Positions 9,403 through 18,600 of a stretch of 64,000 nucleotides of DNA are shown piece after piece. The notes below the pieces were generated by a model, which worked only from the letters and a program-made list of their open reading frames with translations, searched no databases and was not told the origin of the DNA. Within the stretch, counting starts at the first letter, position 1. The number at the start of each line of letters is the position of its first letter. The translations under genes were made by a program, and so were the position numbers. The stretch is from Roseiflexus sp. RS-1 (GTDB lineage Bacteria; Chloroflexota; Chloroflexia; Chloroflexales; Roseiflexaceae): the NCBI RefSeq assembly GCF_000016665.1, contig NC_009523.1, forward strand, positions 5,021,501 to 5,085,500. The letters are read 5' to 3'.

Positions 9403-10835
9403 CTACCCTCAAGTCCCTTGCTCAATCTGCCATGCTGGGTTCGACCGACGAGTCGCTGCTCGCTTCGGCGATCCGTGTGGGGATCGCTGAATTGGGAGGA
9501 TATGTCCCGGTAGCTTTTACAGGAGAAAGGGCAATCTGTGGCACAGAAAGCCGGCCGCGAATGCCGGAGAGAGCGGGGAGATTGTTCAAACGCATGCTGG
9601 AAGAAGAAATGGATGAACTGCTACCGGAGTTTTTGCAAGGGGCCGCCGAACGCGGCTATATCGTTCCCCCCGAAACCTTGCCTGCGCTCCTGAGTCCTGG
9701 CAGAAACGCATGGCATTCCCTGATCCTCCCCGTCATCGGTGAACGCGGGAGCTGGCTGGCCGCGCACAATCCAGCCTGGGACTATGCTCGCAAACGTGAG
9801 CCACTAGAAGCCTGGGAAAACGGAACTCGCGCCGAGCGGGTCTTCGCCCTGGAACGCATACGTACCACTGACCCGGCCAGAGGGCGCGAATGGGTACAGA
9901 CCTGTTGGGAAACAGATTCACCCGAAGACCGTGCCGCGTTCCTGGCTACCTTTGCGATCGGATTGAGCATGGACGATGAACCCTTTCTCGAAGCCTGCCT
10001 TGATGACAAACGCAAAGAAGTGCGCCAGGCGGCGCGCAGATTGCTCCTGCGGCTGGAAACATCACGCTTCGTGAAACGGATGTGGACGCGGGTCAAGCTG
10101 ATCGTTCGCGTCCGCTCCTCTTTTCTAAACAAGGGAACGTTGGAAGTGACTTTGCCCGAAGAACTGGATTCCGCTGCAAAACGGGACGGTGTGGGTGAGC
10201 TTGCGTTGCCCAAAAAGATGGGTGAAAAAGCCAGCAGACTGGCGCAACTGATCGCACTGACCCCGCCAGTGTTATGGAGCCGTGAATTTAACCGTTCACC
10301 TGACCGATGGATCGCCATGGCGCTCACCTGCGAATGGAAAGAGCCGCTCCTTCTCGGCTGGCAAATGGCTGCCATCGGAACAGCAGATGCAGACTGGGCC
10401 GAGTCGCTGATCCTGCTATGGATGACACAGGAGGAGGCACAATCTTTCCTGGATATGAACGCGCTTTCGGCACTGGTTCCTCTCCTGCGCGCCGAAAAAA
10501 TTGAGGGGTGGGTCACCTCTATCGAACCCGGTGTCAGCGATACCCGCAGCACAAGAGCAATCGCGTTGTTAGAAATGTACCATCGGCCATGGACAGCAAA
10601 CCTCTCGCGCTGGGTCGTGAAGAGCGTACAGCAGCAATCCACCGTTTTCCATCAGCGCTTACTCCAGGCGCTACCCGGCTTTGCCCGCTGGATGCCTCCT
10701 GAACTGTCCGATGAATTTTCGCAGGGTTGGGAAGATGAACCTGGAAGCGGCTGGAACAAGAAAATCGGGTCCTTTTTGCAAATCCTGAAGTTCCGTAACG
10801 AGATCAAATCCAGCCTGGAGGAACAATCATCATGA
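9399..10835 (+). CDS. DUF5691-like helical-repeat protein
   Basis: This 478-residue protein fits, as I recall the family, DUF5691, which is encoded next to SWIM and MoxR genes. It starts at the ATG at 9399, overlapping the SWIM stop by four bases; the open frame extends upstream only through coding sequence of the previous gene. It has no catalytic motif. The segment FLEACLDDKRKEVRQAARRL (about residue 200) looks like a HEAT-type repeat, so a scaffold or adaptor role is likely. It ends with an ATGA overlap to the MoxR gene, which implies coupled translation and fixed stoichiometry. Confidence 0.75.
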   Translation: MTTLKSLAQSAMLGSTDESLLASAIRVGIAELGGYVPVAFTGERAICGTESRPRMPERAGRLFKRMLEEEMDELLPEFLQGAAERGYIVPPETLPALLSPGRNAWHSLILPVIGERGSWLAAHNPAWDYARKREPLEAWENGTRAERVFALERIRTTDPARGREWVQTCWETDSPEDRAAFLATFAIGLSMDDEPFLEACLDDKRKEVRQAARRLLLRLETSRFVKRMWTRVKLIVRVRSSFLNKGTLEVTLPEELDSAAKRDGVGELALPKKMGEKASRLAQLIALTPPVLWSREFNRSPDRWIAMALTCEWKEPLLLGWQMAAIGTADADWAESLILLWMTQEEAQSFLDMNALSALVPLLRAEKIEGWVTSIEPGVSDTRSTRAIALLEMYHRPWTANLSRWVVKSVQQQSTVFHQRLLQALPGFARWMPPELSDEFSQGWEDEPGSGWNKKIGSFLQILKFRNEIKSSLEEQSS

Positions 10836-11911
10836 ACCTGATTGTACGCGAACATGCCGAACAACAATTTGCCGAAGAACTGGCAGAACTGGCAAAGGTC
10901 GATACGCGCCCGCGTCCTCCAAACTGGAAACTCTCCCCGTGGGCAGTAACCACCTACATCCTGGGAGGTAAACTGGAAAATGGTTTTACCATTACGCCGA
11001 AGTATATCGGTAGCCGTCGAATCATCGAGGTGGCCGTAGCCACGCTGGCCACCGACCGGGCGCTGTTGCTGTTGGGCGTACCGGGCACAGCCAAGAGCTG
11101 GGTCTCCGAGCACCTGGCAGCCGCCATTTCCGGTGATTCAACCCTGCTCATTCAAGGAACAGCCGGCACAACAGAGGAAACTATCCGTTATGGCTGGAAC
11201 TATGCTCGCCTGCTCGCAGAAGGTCCGAGCGAGAAAGCGCTTGTTCCCAGCCCGATTATGATCGCCATGCAAAGGGGCAAACTGGCGCGTGTCGAGGAAC
11301 TGACGCGCATTCCCTCGGAGGTGCAAGACACGCTGATTTCGGTTCTTTCAGAGAAAACCCTCCCCATTCCGGAACTGGGGAGCGAAGTGCAGGCAGTTAA
11401 GGGCTTCAACTTGATTGCCACCGCCAACAACCGTGATAAAGGGGTGAACGATCTTTCCTCTGCTCTGCGACGGCGCTTCAACACCGTGGTCATGCCGCTG
11501 CCAGCCACGCTGGAAGAGGAAGTGGAAATCGTTCGCTACCGTACAGAGGCGCTTGGACGTGCTCTTGAACTGCCGGCTGAGCCACCCGCGCTGGAGGAAA
11601 TTCGCCGCATCGTGACCATTTTCCGCGAACTGCGCGCCGGAATGACCGCAGACGGGAAGAGCAGGCTCAAATCGCCAAGTGGCACGCTCTCCACAGCCGA
11701 GGCCATCTCCGTCGTCATCAATGGCCTGGCCCTCGCGGCCCATTTTAGCGATGGGAAACTTCGCGCCGGAGACGTGGCCGCCGGGCTGGTCGGCGCTGTT
11801 ATCAAAGACCCGCTCCAGGACCGAATCGTCTGGCAGGAATATTTGGAGACGGTGGCAAAAGAAAGAAAAGACTGGAAGGACCTGTATCGAGCCTGCAAAG
11901 AGATGGAATAG
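10832..11911 (+). CDS. MoxR-type AAA+ ATPase
   Basis: A 359-residue AAA+ protein of the MoxR/BchI-like clade. Walker A is GVPGTAKSWVSEHLA (about residue 74), the sensor-1 region is FNLIATANNRDKGVNDL (about 190) and the arginine-finger segment is SSALRRRFNT (about 207). MoxR ATPases act as chaperones or remodelers together with VWA-domain proteins, here encoded two genes downstream. The start overlaps the previous stop (ATGA), and GGAGG lies about 12 bases upstream. The protein probably forms a hexameric ring that drives the complex encoded by this operon; its substrate is unknown. Confidence 0.92.
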   Translation: MNLIVREHAEQQFAEELAELAKVDTRPRPPNWKLSPWAVTTYILGGKLENGFTITPKYIGSRRIIEVAVATLATDRALLLLGVPGTAKSWVSEHLAAAISGDSTLLIQGTAGTTEETIRYGWNYARLLAEGPSEKALVPSPIMIAMQRGKLARVEELTRIPSEVQDTLISVLSEKTLPIPELGSEVQAVKGFNLIATANNRDKGVNDLSSALRRRFNTVVMPLPATLEEEVEIVRYRTEALGRALELPAEPPALEEIRRIVTIFRELRAGMTADGKSRLKSPSGTLSTAEAISVVINGLALAAHFSDGKLRAGDVAAGLVGAVIKDPLQDRIVWQEYLETVAKERKDWKDLYRACKEME

Positions 11912-11916
11912 CCTCT

Positions 11917-14166
11917 ATGGTCACCCTTCTCGGCATTCGTCACCACGGGCCTGGCTCTGCCAGAAGCGTGCGCGCAGCGCTGGAGAAACTGCGTCCCGAT
12001 TGTGTCCTGGTCGAAGGACCTCCCGAAGCTGACGCCTTGCTGCCCCTTTTCGCCGACCCGGAGGCGATTCCGCCGCTTGCTCTGTTGATTTACCTGCCAG
12101 ACAACCCACAATATGCCATTTTCTACCCTTTCGCCGAATTTTCTCCCGAATGGCAAGCCATTCGCTACGCCCTGGCAAACAAGATCACGGTGAGGTTCAT
12201 GGACCTGGAACAAAGGCATCTCCTTGTTGCTCACCGTCCTGATCCAGAACAATCCCCGACGCCTGTTTTCCCGTCTTCAGATCCTTTTCAAATCCTGGCT
12301 CAGGCCGCTGGCTATTCAGACAGCGAACGCTGGTGGGAACGTTTCATCGAACAGCGACGCACCACGGAAGGCATTTTTAGCGGCATTCTCGAATTGATGA
12401 GCGCCCTGCGCGCCGAAGCGGAAAGTTTGGGACAGAACGAACCCCAGAACCTTGTCCGCGAAGCGGCGATGCGAAACATCATCCGTGCTGCCCAGGTCGA
12501 AGGCTACGAGAACATTGCAGTGGTTTGTGGGGCCTGGCACGCTCCGGCTCTTACCCATCTCGATACGGACCAGGCAGATGAGACGCTCCTGGCTGATTTT
12601 CTTCGTTCCATTGTTCCCGATCGCCGGGCCGGTTCATCCACCGGTCAGCCGGCGGTAAGCCTCATTCCCTGGACATATGACCGCCTTGCCCGCCGCTCCG
12701 GGTATGGCGCAGGGATAGATTCCCCCGGCTGGTACGAGCATCTCTGGCAGAGTGAAAGCAACATCGTCGAAGGCTGGATGGTCAAAGTGGCGCAACAGAT
12801 GCGCGCGGAAGGGCTGGAGGTCTCGCCTGCCCATGCCATCGAAGGGACACGCCTGGCCGAAACGCTGGCTGCGTTGCGCGATCTTCCTCTCCCCGGCTTG
12901 CCCGAAGTGGAAGAAGCCATCCGGGCCGTGTTTTGTTTTGGCGACGATGTTCCCTTGCGCCTCATGTATGAGAAGTTAATCGTGGGTCAGCGAATGGGCA
13001 AAGTGCCACTGGCTGCACCCACTGTTCCCCTCCAGCGCGACCTCTTCGCCGCCCAGAGACGCACCCGTCTCGAACCCTCCGCCACACCTCAAACTCTTGA
13101 CCTCGATCTGCGCAAACCGCTTCTGCTCGAACGTTCCCGCCTCTTGCACCGGCTCACCCTGTTGGGCATTCCCTGGGGCAGATTACAATCGGCGTCTGGG
13201 GGCAAAGGCACCTTCCACGAGATCTGGCACATTGAATGGAAGCCTGAATTTGCCGTCAACATCATCGAAGCCAGTATGTGGGGGAATACCCTCCTTGAAG
13301 CCGCGACCAACAAAGTCCAGGACGAAGCTGGCCGTGCCACCGAGTTGCCAGCGATCACTCGCCTGGTCGAGGTCGCTCTGCTGGCTGACCTGCCCGAAGT
13401 GATCCCACCCCTCCTGGAGCGCACCCAATCCCTCGCTGCTTCCAGCACCGACCTCTCACATCTGATGGATGCTCTCCCGCCACTCATCAACATCAGTCGC
13501 TATGGCAACGTTCGCCAAACCGACACCGCTCTGGTTCGTCACATTGTGGATGAACTGATCACTCGCGTTTGCATTGGCCTGCCCGCTGCCTGTTCTGCCC
13601 TCAATGAGGATGCCGCCCAGAAGATGTTCGCGCGCATTAGAGCGATCAATCGGGGTATTGATCTGATAGAGGGGATGGGGAACGGCGATCACACACAAGC
13701 CTGGCTGCGCACCCTGACGACCCTGGCCACACTGTCGGCCGGGCACGGGCTTATTCGTGGACTTGCCTCCCGCCTCCTCTACGATGCCCATGCTGACGAT
13801 GAGACGATCATCCGCATGAGCCTGGCACTCTCCCCTGGCGCACCCGCTGCCGACGCTGCCGCCTGGCTGCAGGGATTCCTCCATAGCGGCGGTCAGGCTC
13901 TGATTCACGATCCTGCCCTGTGGCAATTGCTGGATGAGTGGGTATTATCTCTGTCCGAGGCTTCCTTCATCACCATTCTGCCGATCCTGCGCCGTACCTT
14001 CAGCGCCTTTTCTGATCCGGAACGTCGCCAGATAGGTGAGCTCGCCAGAAACGCAGGAAGCCGCCTCTTTTCGACCAGCGAGATGAAACTCGACCCCGTC
14101 CGTGGAGAGAAAGCTCTGGCACTGGTCAATGTGATTCTGGGAGCAACGAACGATGAGGAGCGATAA
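11917..14166 (+). CDS. DUF5682-like protein
   Basis: This 749-residue protein begins VTLLGIRHHGPGSARSVRAA, followed by VLVEGPPEAD and, near residue 205, VVCGAWHAPAL. The spaced histidines and acidic residue resemble the catalytic pattern of the EreA/ChaN/TraB-type superfamily, so a hydrolase or peptidase-like activity is possible but unproven. I recall this architecture as DUF5682, which co-occurs with MoxR and VWA genes. The C-terminal 350 residues are helical with no motif. It starts 5 bp after the MoxR stop and overlaps the VWA gene by 14 bp. It may be the enzymatic effector of the operon. Confidence 0.75.
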   Translation: MVTLLGIRHHGPGSARSVRAALEKLRPDCVLVEGPPEADALLPLFADPEAIPPLALLIYLPDNPQYAIFYPFAEFSPEWQAIRYALANKITVRFMDLEQRHLLVAHRPDPEQSPTPVFPSSDPFQILAQAAGYSDSERWWERFIEQRRTTEGIFSGILELMSALRAEAESLGQNEPQNLVREAAMRNIIRAAQVEGYENIAVVCGAWHAPALTHLDTDQADETLLADFLRSIVPDRRAGSSTGQPAVSLIPWTYDRLARRSGYGAGIDSPGWYEHLWQSESNIVEGWMVKVAQQMRAEGLEVSPAHAIEGTRLAETLAALRDLPLPGLPEVEEAIRAVFCFGDDVPLRLMYEKLIVGQRMGKVPLAAPTVPLQRDLFAAQRRTRLEPSATPQTLDLDLRKPLLLERSRLLHRLTLLGIPWGRLQSASGGKGTFHEIWHIEWKPEFAVNIIEASMWGNTLLEAATNKVQDEAGRATELPAITRLVEVALLADLPEVIPPLLERTQSLAASSTDLSHLMDALPPLINISRYGNVRQTDTALVRHIVDELITRVCIGLPAACSALNEDAAQKMFARIRAINRGIDLIEGMGNGDHTQAWLRTLTTLATLSAGHGLIRGLASRLLYDAHADDETIIRMSLALSPGAPAADAAAWLQGFLHSGGQALIHDPALWQLLDEWVLSLSEASFITILPILRRTFSAFSDPERRQIGELARNAGSRLFSTSEMKLDPVRGEKALALVNVILGATNDEER

Positions 14167-15358
14167 CCCGTCTTCTTTTGATCCCGCTCAGGAAAGGTTG
14201 CGCCGCTGGCGTCTCATCCTGGGCGGCGAGGCGGATGGCACCGGCTTTTCTCTGAGCAACGAAACCGACCTGGGTATGGATCAAGCGCTGGCCGCGCTCT
14301 ATTCCCGCGCCGAACAGAAGGGGCGAGGCGGATTAAGCGCTTCCGCTCCCCACGTGGCGCGCTGGTTGGGAGATATTCGCACGTATTTTCCCGCCCCGGT
14401 TGTCCATATCATGCAAAAAGACGCCCTGGAACGGCTCAACCTGCGTCAAATGCTACTCCAACCCGAAATGCTGGAAGCCGTCACCCCCGATATTCATCTC
14501 GTTTCAACCATCCTTTCACTCAGCAAAGTTATCCCCGAACAGACCAGACACACCGCCCGTCAGTTGGTGCGCGCCCTGGTCGAACAACTGGAGAAAAAAC
14601 TGGAAGGACCCCTGCGCCAGGCTATTAGCGGCGCTCTCCACCGCGCTGCTCATCATCGCCGTCCGCGCTACGCCGACATGGACTGGAATCGCACCATCCG
14701 CGCCAACTTGAAGCACTACCAACCGAATTACAAGACCATCATCCCCGAAAGACGCATTGGCTATGAGCGCCGAAAGTCGGCCTCCAGATTGCGCGACATC
14801 ATTCTGTGCGTGGATCAGAGCGGCTCCATGGCTTCCTCAGTGGTTTATGCCTCGATCTATGCGGCAGTCATGGCCTCGCTCCCGGCTATTAAGACCTCAT
14901 TGGTATTGTTCGACACAGCAGTCATAGATCTGACTCCTGAATTGCACGACCCGGTGGACGTATTGTTTGGCGCCCAGCTGGGGGGTGGAACAGATATCGG
15001 GCAAGCCTTGACCTATTGTCAGAGCCTTATCCACGTCCCGAACGACACCATTTTGATCCTCATCAGTGACCTGTACGAAGGCGGTCATCCTGATCGTCTC
15101 CTGCGCCATGCAGCTTCACTGGTCAATGCTGGCGTCCAGGTCATCACCCTGCTGGCTCTCAGCGACGAGGGCCGCCCTTCTTTCCATCACCAGATTGCCG
15201 CCAGACTGGTTGCACTCGGCATCCCTTGTTTTGCCTGCACTCCTGATCAGTTTCCCGGTCTGATGGCTGCAGCCATCAAACGGGAAGACCTGCACGAATG
15301 GGCGGCAGGTGAAGGAATAGTCGCCGTTCGCGCCGGAGGCACCCCGTTTTCGAGCTAG
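14153..15358 (+). CDS. VWA-domain protein, MoxR partner
   Basis: A 401-residue protein with a C-terminal von Willebrand A domain from about residue 215. The MIDAS motif is CVDQSGSMASS (DxSxS) and the conserved acidic position is ISDLYEGG. The N-terminal half is charged and helical, including a basic stretch around HHRRPRYADMDWNRT before the VWA domain, as in the CoxE/YehL-associated VWA proteins that dock on MoxR ATPases. It is the last gene of the operon and overlaps the DUF5682-like gene by 14 bp. The VWA domain likely bridges the ATPase and its target through a bound metal ion. Confidence 0.9.
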   Translation: MRSDNPSSFDPAQERLRRWRLILGGEADGTGFSLSNETDLGMDQALAALYSRAEQKGRGGLSASAPHVARWLGDIRTYFPAPVVHIMQKDALERLNLRQMLLQPEMLEAVTPDIHLVSTILSLSKVIPEQTRHTARQLVRALVEQLEKKLEGPLRQAISGALHRAAHHRRPRYADMDWNRTIRANLKHYQPNYKTIIPERRIGYERRKSASRLRDIILCVDQSGSMASSVVYASIYAAVMASLPAIKTSLVLFDTAVIDLTPELHDPVDVLFGAQLGGGTDIGQALTYCQSLIHVPNDTILILISDLYEGGHPDRLLRHAASLVNAGVQVITLLALSDEGRPSFHHQIAARLVALGIPCFACTPDQFPGLMAAAIKREDLHEWAAGEGIVAVRAGGTPFSS

Positions 15359-15604
15359 TGTCCCTTGCTATCGCTGACAAACTGGCTCGTCAAAACCTCA
15401 AAAGCGTGTCATAATTTGCGTGATCGTGTGGTGGAAACCTGCTGCACTTGTTGCGAAGGCGTAGTCCGAAGGGGCGGCATTGCAGTGAGGTTTTGGCAAG
15501 AGGCGGCAAGGTACACTCAACCTTTCAACAGGCGATTGGTATAATGACCGGACAATAACCACATCGGGCAGCACAGCATGAATCCTGTGCCACGGGAGGC
15601 AACC
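15359..15604 (+). promoter_or_regulatory. Intergenic region with -10 box of the STAND gene
   Basis: TATAAT (15540-15545) lies 60 bases before the ATG at 15605; the -35 region is weak. GGGAGG (15594-15599) is five bases from that ATG and decides the start over the ATG at 15578. No terminator with a U-tract is visible after the VWA gene, so read-through from the MoxR/VWA operon is possible. No gene is seen in the remainder. Confidence 0.5.
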
Positions 15605-18600
15605 ATGCTGCTGGAACCGCTCTTCGCCGCTATCGCCGAAGCCGTCTTTGTCTACCTGCTCCAGGAGAGCACCCTGACAGAGCGCATCCGCGCCACCCTT
15701 GGTCTTGACCCAACGCGCCGCGCCTTCCAGACCGCGCTGGCACGGGCATACACTGTCTTCGCCCGCCACTACCCGGAATGGACGACAACCCTCTTCGATC
15801 AACCGTTTCTCACCAGTCCAACCGTCGTTCCGCTGCTGGCTGAACTGCTCACCCGCCGCGGTCAACCGGACCCGGCGCACCTGGCGCGTCTGTTCGCCGC
15901 ACACCTCGGGCATCCCGACCCCGACCGCTGGGAACGGCTGGGTGATGCCACCCGCGCCGCCGCCGACTTTTTGACCTGGCTGGAGGGCGAACTGGCACGC
16001 CAGGACGCTCTGCAACCCCTCTTCGACAGCCGTGCGCTGGAGCGCATTGCCGAACACACCGGGGCCATTCGCCGGGCGCTAGAAGCGCTGGCGCACAACC
16101 GGCAAACGGCAGCCGACCTCGATCTCCTGCGGCAGGCGCTGCGCGATGGTCAGGTCGCTCTGGCGACCGGCGAGCGCGCCGTGGCTCTCGGTAGCAGCGC
16201 CGACAGCGTGGTCATCGTTACTGGCGACGGCAATATCGTTCAGGTGCTGAATGTCCAACAGCGCACCGACCTGGAGCGCCTGCTGACCACCCGCCGTTAT
16301 AACCTCCCCTCGCTGCCGGAGCACTATGTCCTGCGTGAAGCAGACCTGGAACGGCTGCGGCAGGCGCTGCTGAACAATGGCGCCGTTGCCCTGGGCATTG
16401 TCGGCGTGAAGGGCATGGGTGGCATTGGCAAGTCGGTGCTGGCTGCTGCCCTGGCCCGTGATCTTGCCGTGCAGGCCGCCTTTCCCGATGGCATCGTCTG
16501 GCTGCCCATCGGTCGCGAGCCAAACCTGCCCGCCCGCCAGGAAGAACTCTACCTCTTTCTGACCGGTCAGCGCGAGAACTTTCGCGACGCGATCCAGGGC
16601 CGCAGCTTCTTGAGCGTTGCACTGGAGGGCAAGACCTGCCTGGTGATCCTGGACGACGTCTGGGACTCCAGCCACGCCGAAGCCTTTCCCGTGGTGACCG
16701 GTTCGGCGACCCGTTACCTGATCACCACCCGTAACGCCGAGGTCTTGCAGACGCTCAACGCGCCCCCCGTTTCGCTGGACGTACTCAGCCCGGATCAGGC
16801 ATTGAGTCTGCTGGCCGATTGGACCGGGCAACCCGTTGCGAATCTGCCATCGATAGCCTGCGAGGTAGCGCGGGAGTGTGGCTACCTGCCGCTGGCGCTG
16901 GCGATGGTAGGCGCCTTCGTTCGCCAGAACCCCGAAAGCTGGGAGCGGGCGCTGCACCGCCTGCAGACCGCTGACCTGGCGAAACTCCGTCGCCTCTTCC
17001 CCGGCTACGAGCACCCCACCCTGCTGGCGGCGCTCGAGGTGAGCGTCGAGGCGATGGCAGCGACCGACCGCGCCCGCTACCTGGACCTGGCCGTCTTCCC
17101 TGAAGAGGCCGCGATTCCGCTTCCCGTCCTGCACGCCTTCTGGCAGCCGCTGGGGCTGGACGAAGATGACGTAGCCGACCTGGCGGAGACCTTTGTGAAC
17201 CGTTCGCTGGCGCGTCGGGACGAGGATGGACGCCTGCGCCTGCACGACCTGCAGCACGACTACCTGCGCGCCTGCGCGGGAGCGAACCTGCCCGTCCTGC
17301 ACCGTCGCTTCCTGCTCGCCTGCGCCCGGAGTTTCCTGGGCGCCTCCGGTGAAACGCTGGAAGGGCTGCCCTGGCATCGGCTGCCATCGCAACCCAACTA
17401 CCTGTGGGATCGGCTGGTCTATCATCACCTACAGGCTGGCGCCTGGGACGCCATCTATGCCCTGCTGACCGATTTCGACTTCCTGGAAGCGCGCTGCCGG
17501 GCGACGACCGTCTTCGAGCTGGAAGCCGATTACCGACTGGCGCTGAACGCCTGGCCGCAGGAAGATACCGCACGGCGCGAGGTGCTGTCCGCTTTCGAGG
17601 AGCGCCTGCGCCTGGAAGCCTCGCGCATTGCCCAGGCGCCCGAATGGTTCTTCCCCGCTCTCTACAACCATCTGCGCTGGCTAGATGCACCGGATGGTGG
17701 TCCCCTGCATCGGCTGTGCGAAACCGCTGCATTCCACCGCACGAATTACCTGCGCTCCCGCCTCGACCCGCGGCCCGAACCGCCGCTCTGGCTGCGCTCC
17801 CTGGAAGGCCATACGCATTGGGTGCTGGCCGTGGCGGTCAGCCCCGACGGGCGCACCATCGTCAGCGGCTCTCATGACCGCACGGTGAAGGTGTGGGAGG
17901 CGGAAAGCGGGCGCCTGCTGCGCTCCCTGGAAGGCCATACGGGTTCGGTGCGGGCCGTGGCGGTCAGCCCCGACGGGCGCACCATCGTCAGCGGCTCTCA
18001 TGACCGCACGGTGAAGGTGTGGGAGGCGGAAAGCGGGCGCCTGCTGCGCTCCCTGGAAGGCCATACGGGTTCGGTGCGGGCCGTGGCGGTCAGCCCCGAC
18101 GGGCGCACCATCGTCAGCGGCTCTCATGACCGCACGGTGAAGGTGTGGGAGGCGGAAAGCGGGCGCCTGCTGCGCTCCCTGGAAGGCCATACGGGTTCGG
18201 TGCGGGCCGTGGCGGTCAGCCCCGACGGGCGCACCATCGTCAGCGGCTCTCATGACCGCACGGTGAAGGTGTGGGACGCCGCAAGCGGGCGCCTGCTGCG
18301 CTCCCTGAAAGGCCATACGGGTTCGGTGCTGGCCGTGGCGGTCAGCCCCGACGGGCGCACCATCGTCAGCGGCTCTCATGACCGCACGGTGAAGGTGTGG
18401 GAGGCGGAAAGCGGGCGCCTGCTGCGCTCCCTGGAAGGCCATACGGGTTCGGTGCGGGCCGTGGCGGTCAGCCCCGACGGGCGCACCATCGTCAGCGGGT
18501 CGTGGGATAACACGGTGAAGGTGTGGGAGGCGGAAAGCGGGCGCCCGCTGCGCTCCCTGGAAGGCCATACGGGTTCGGTGCGGGCCGTGGCGGTCAGCCC

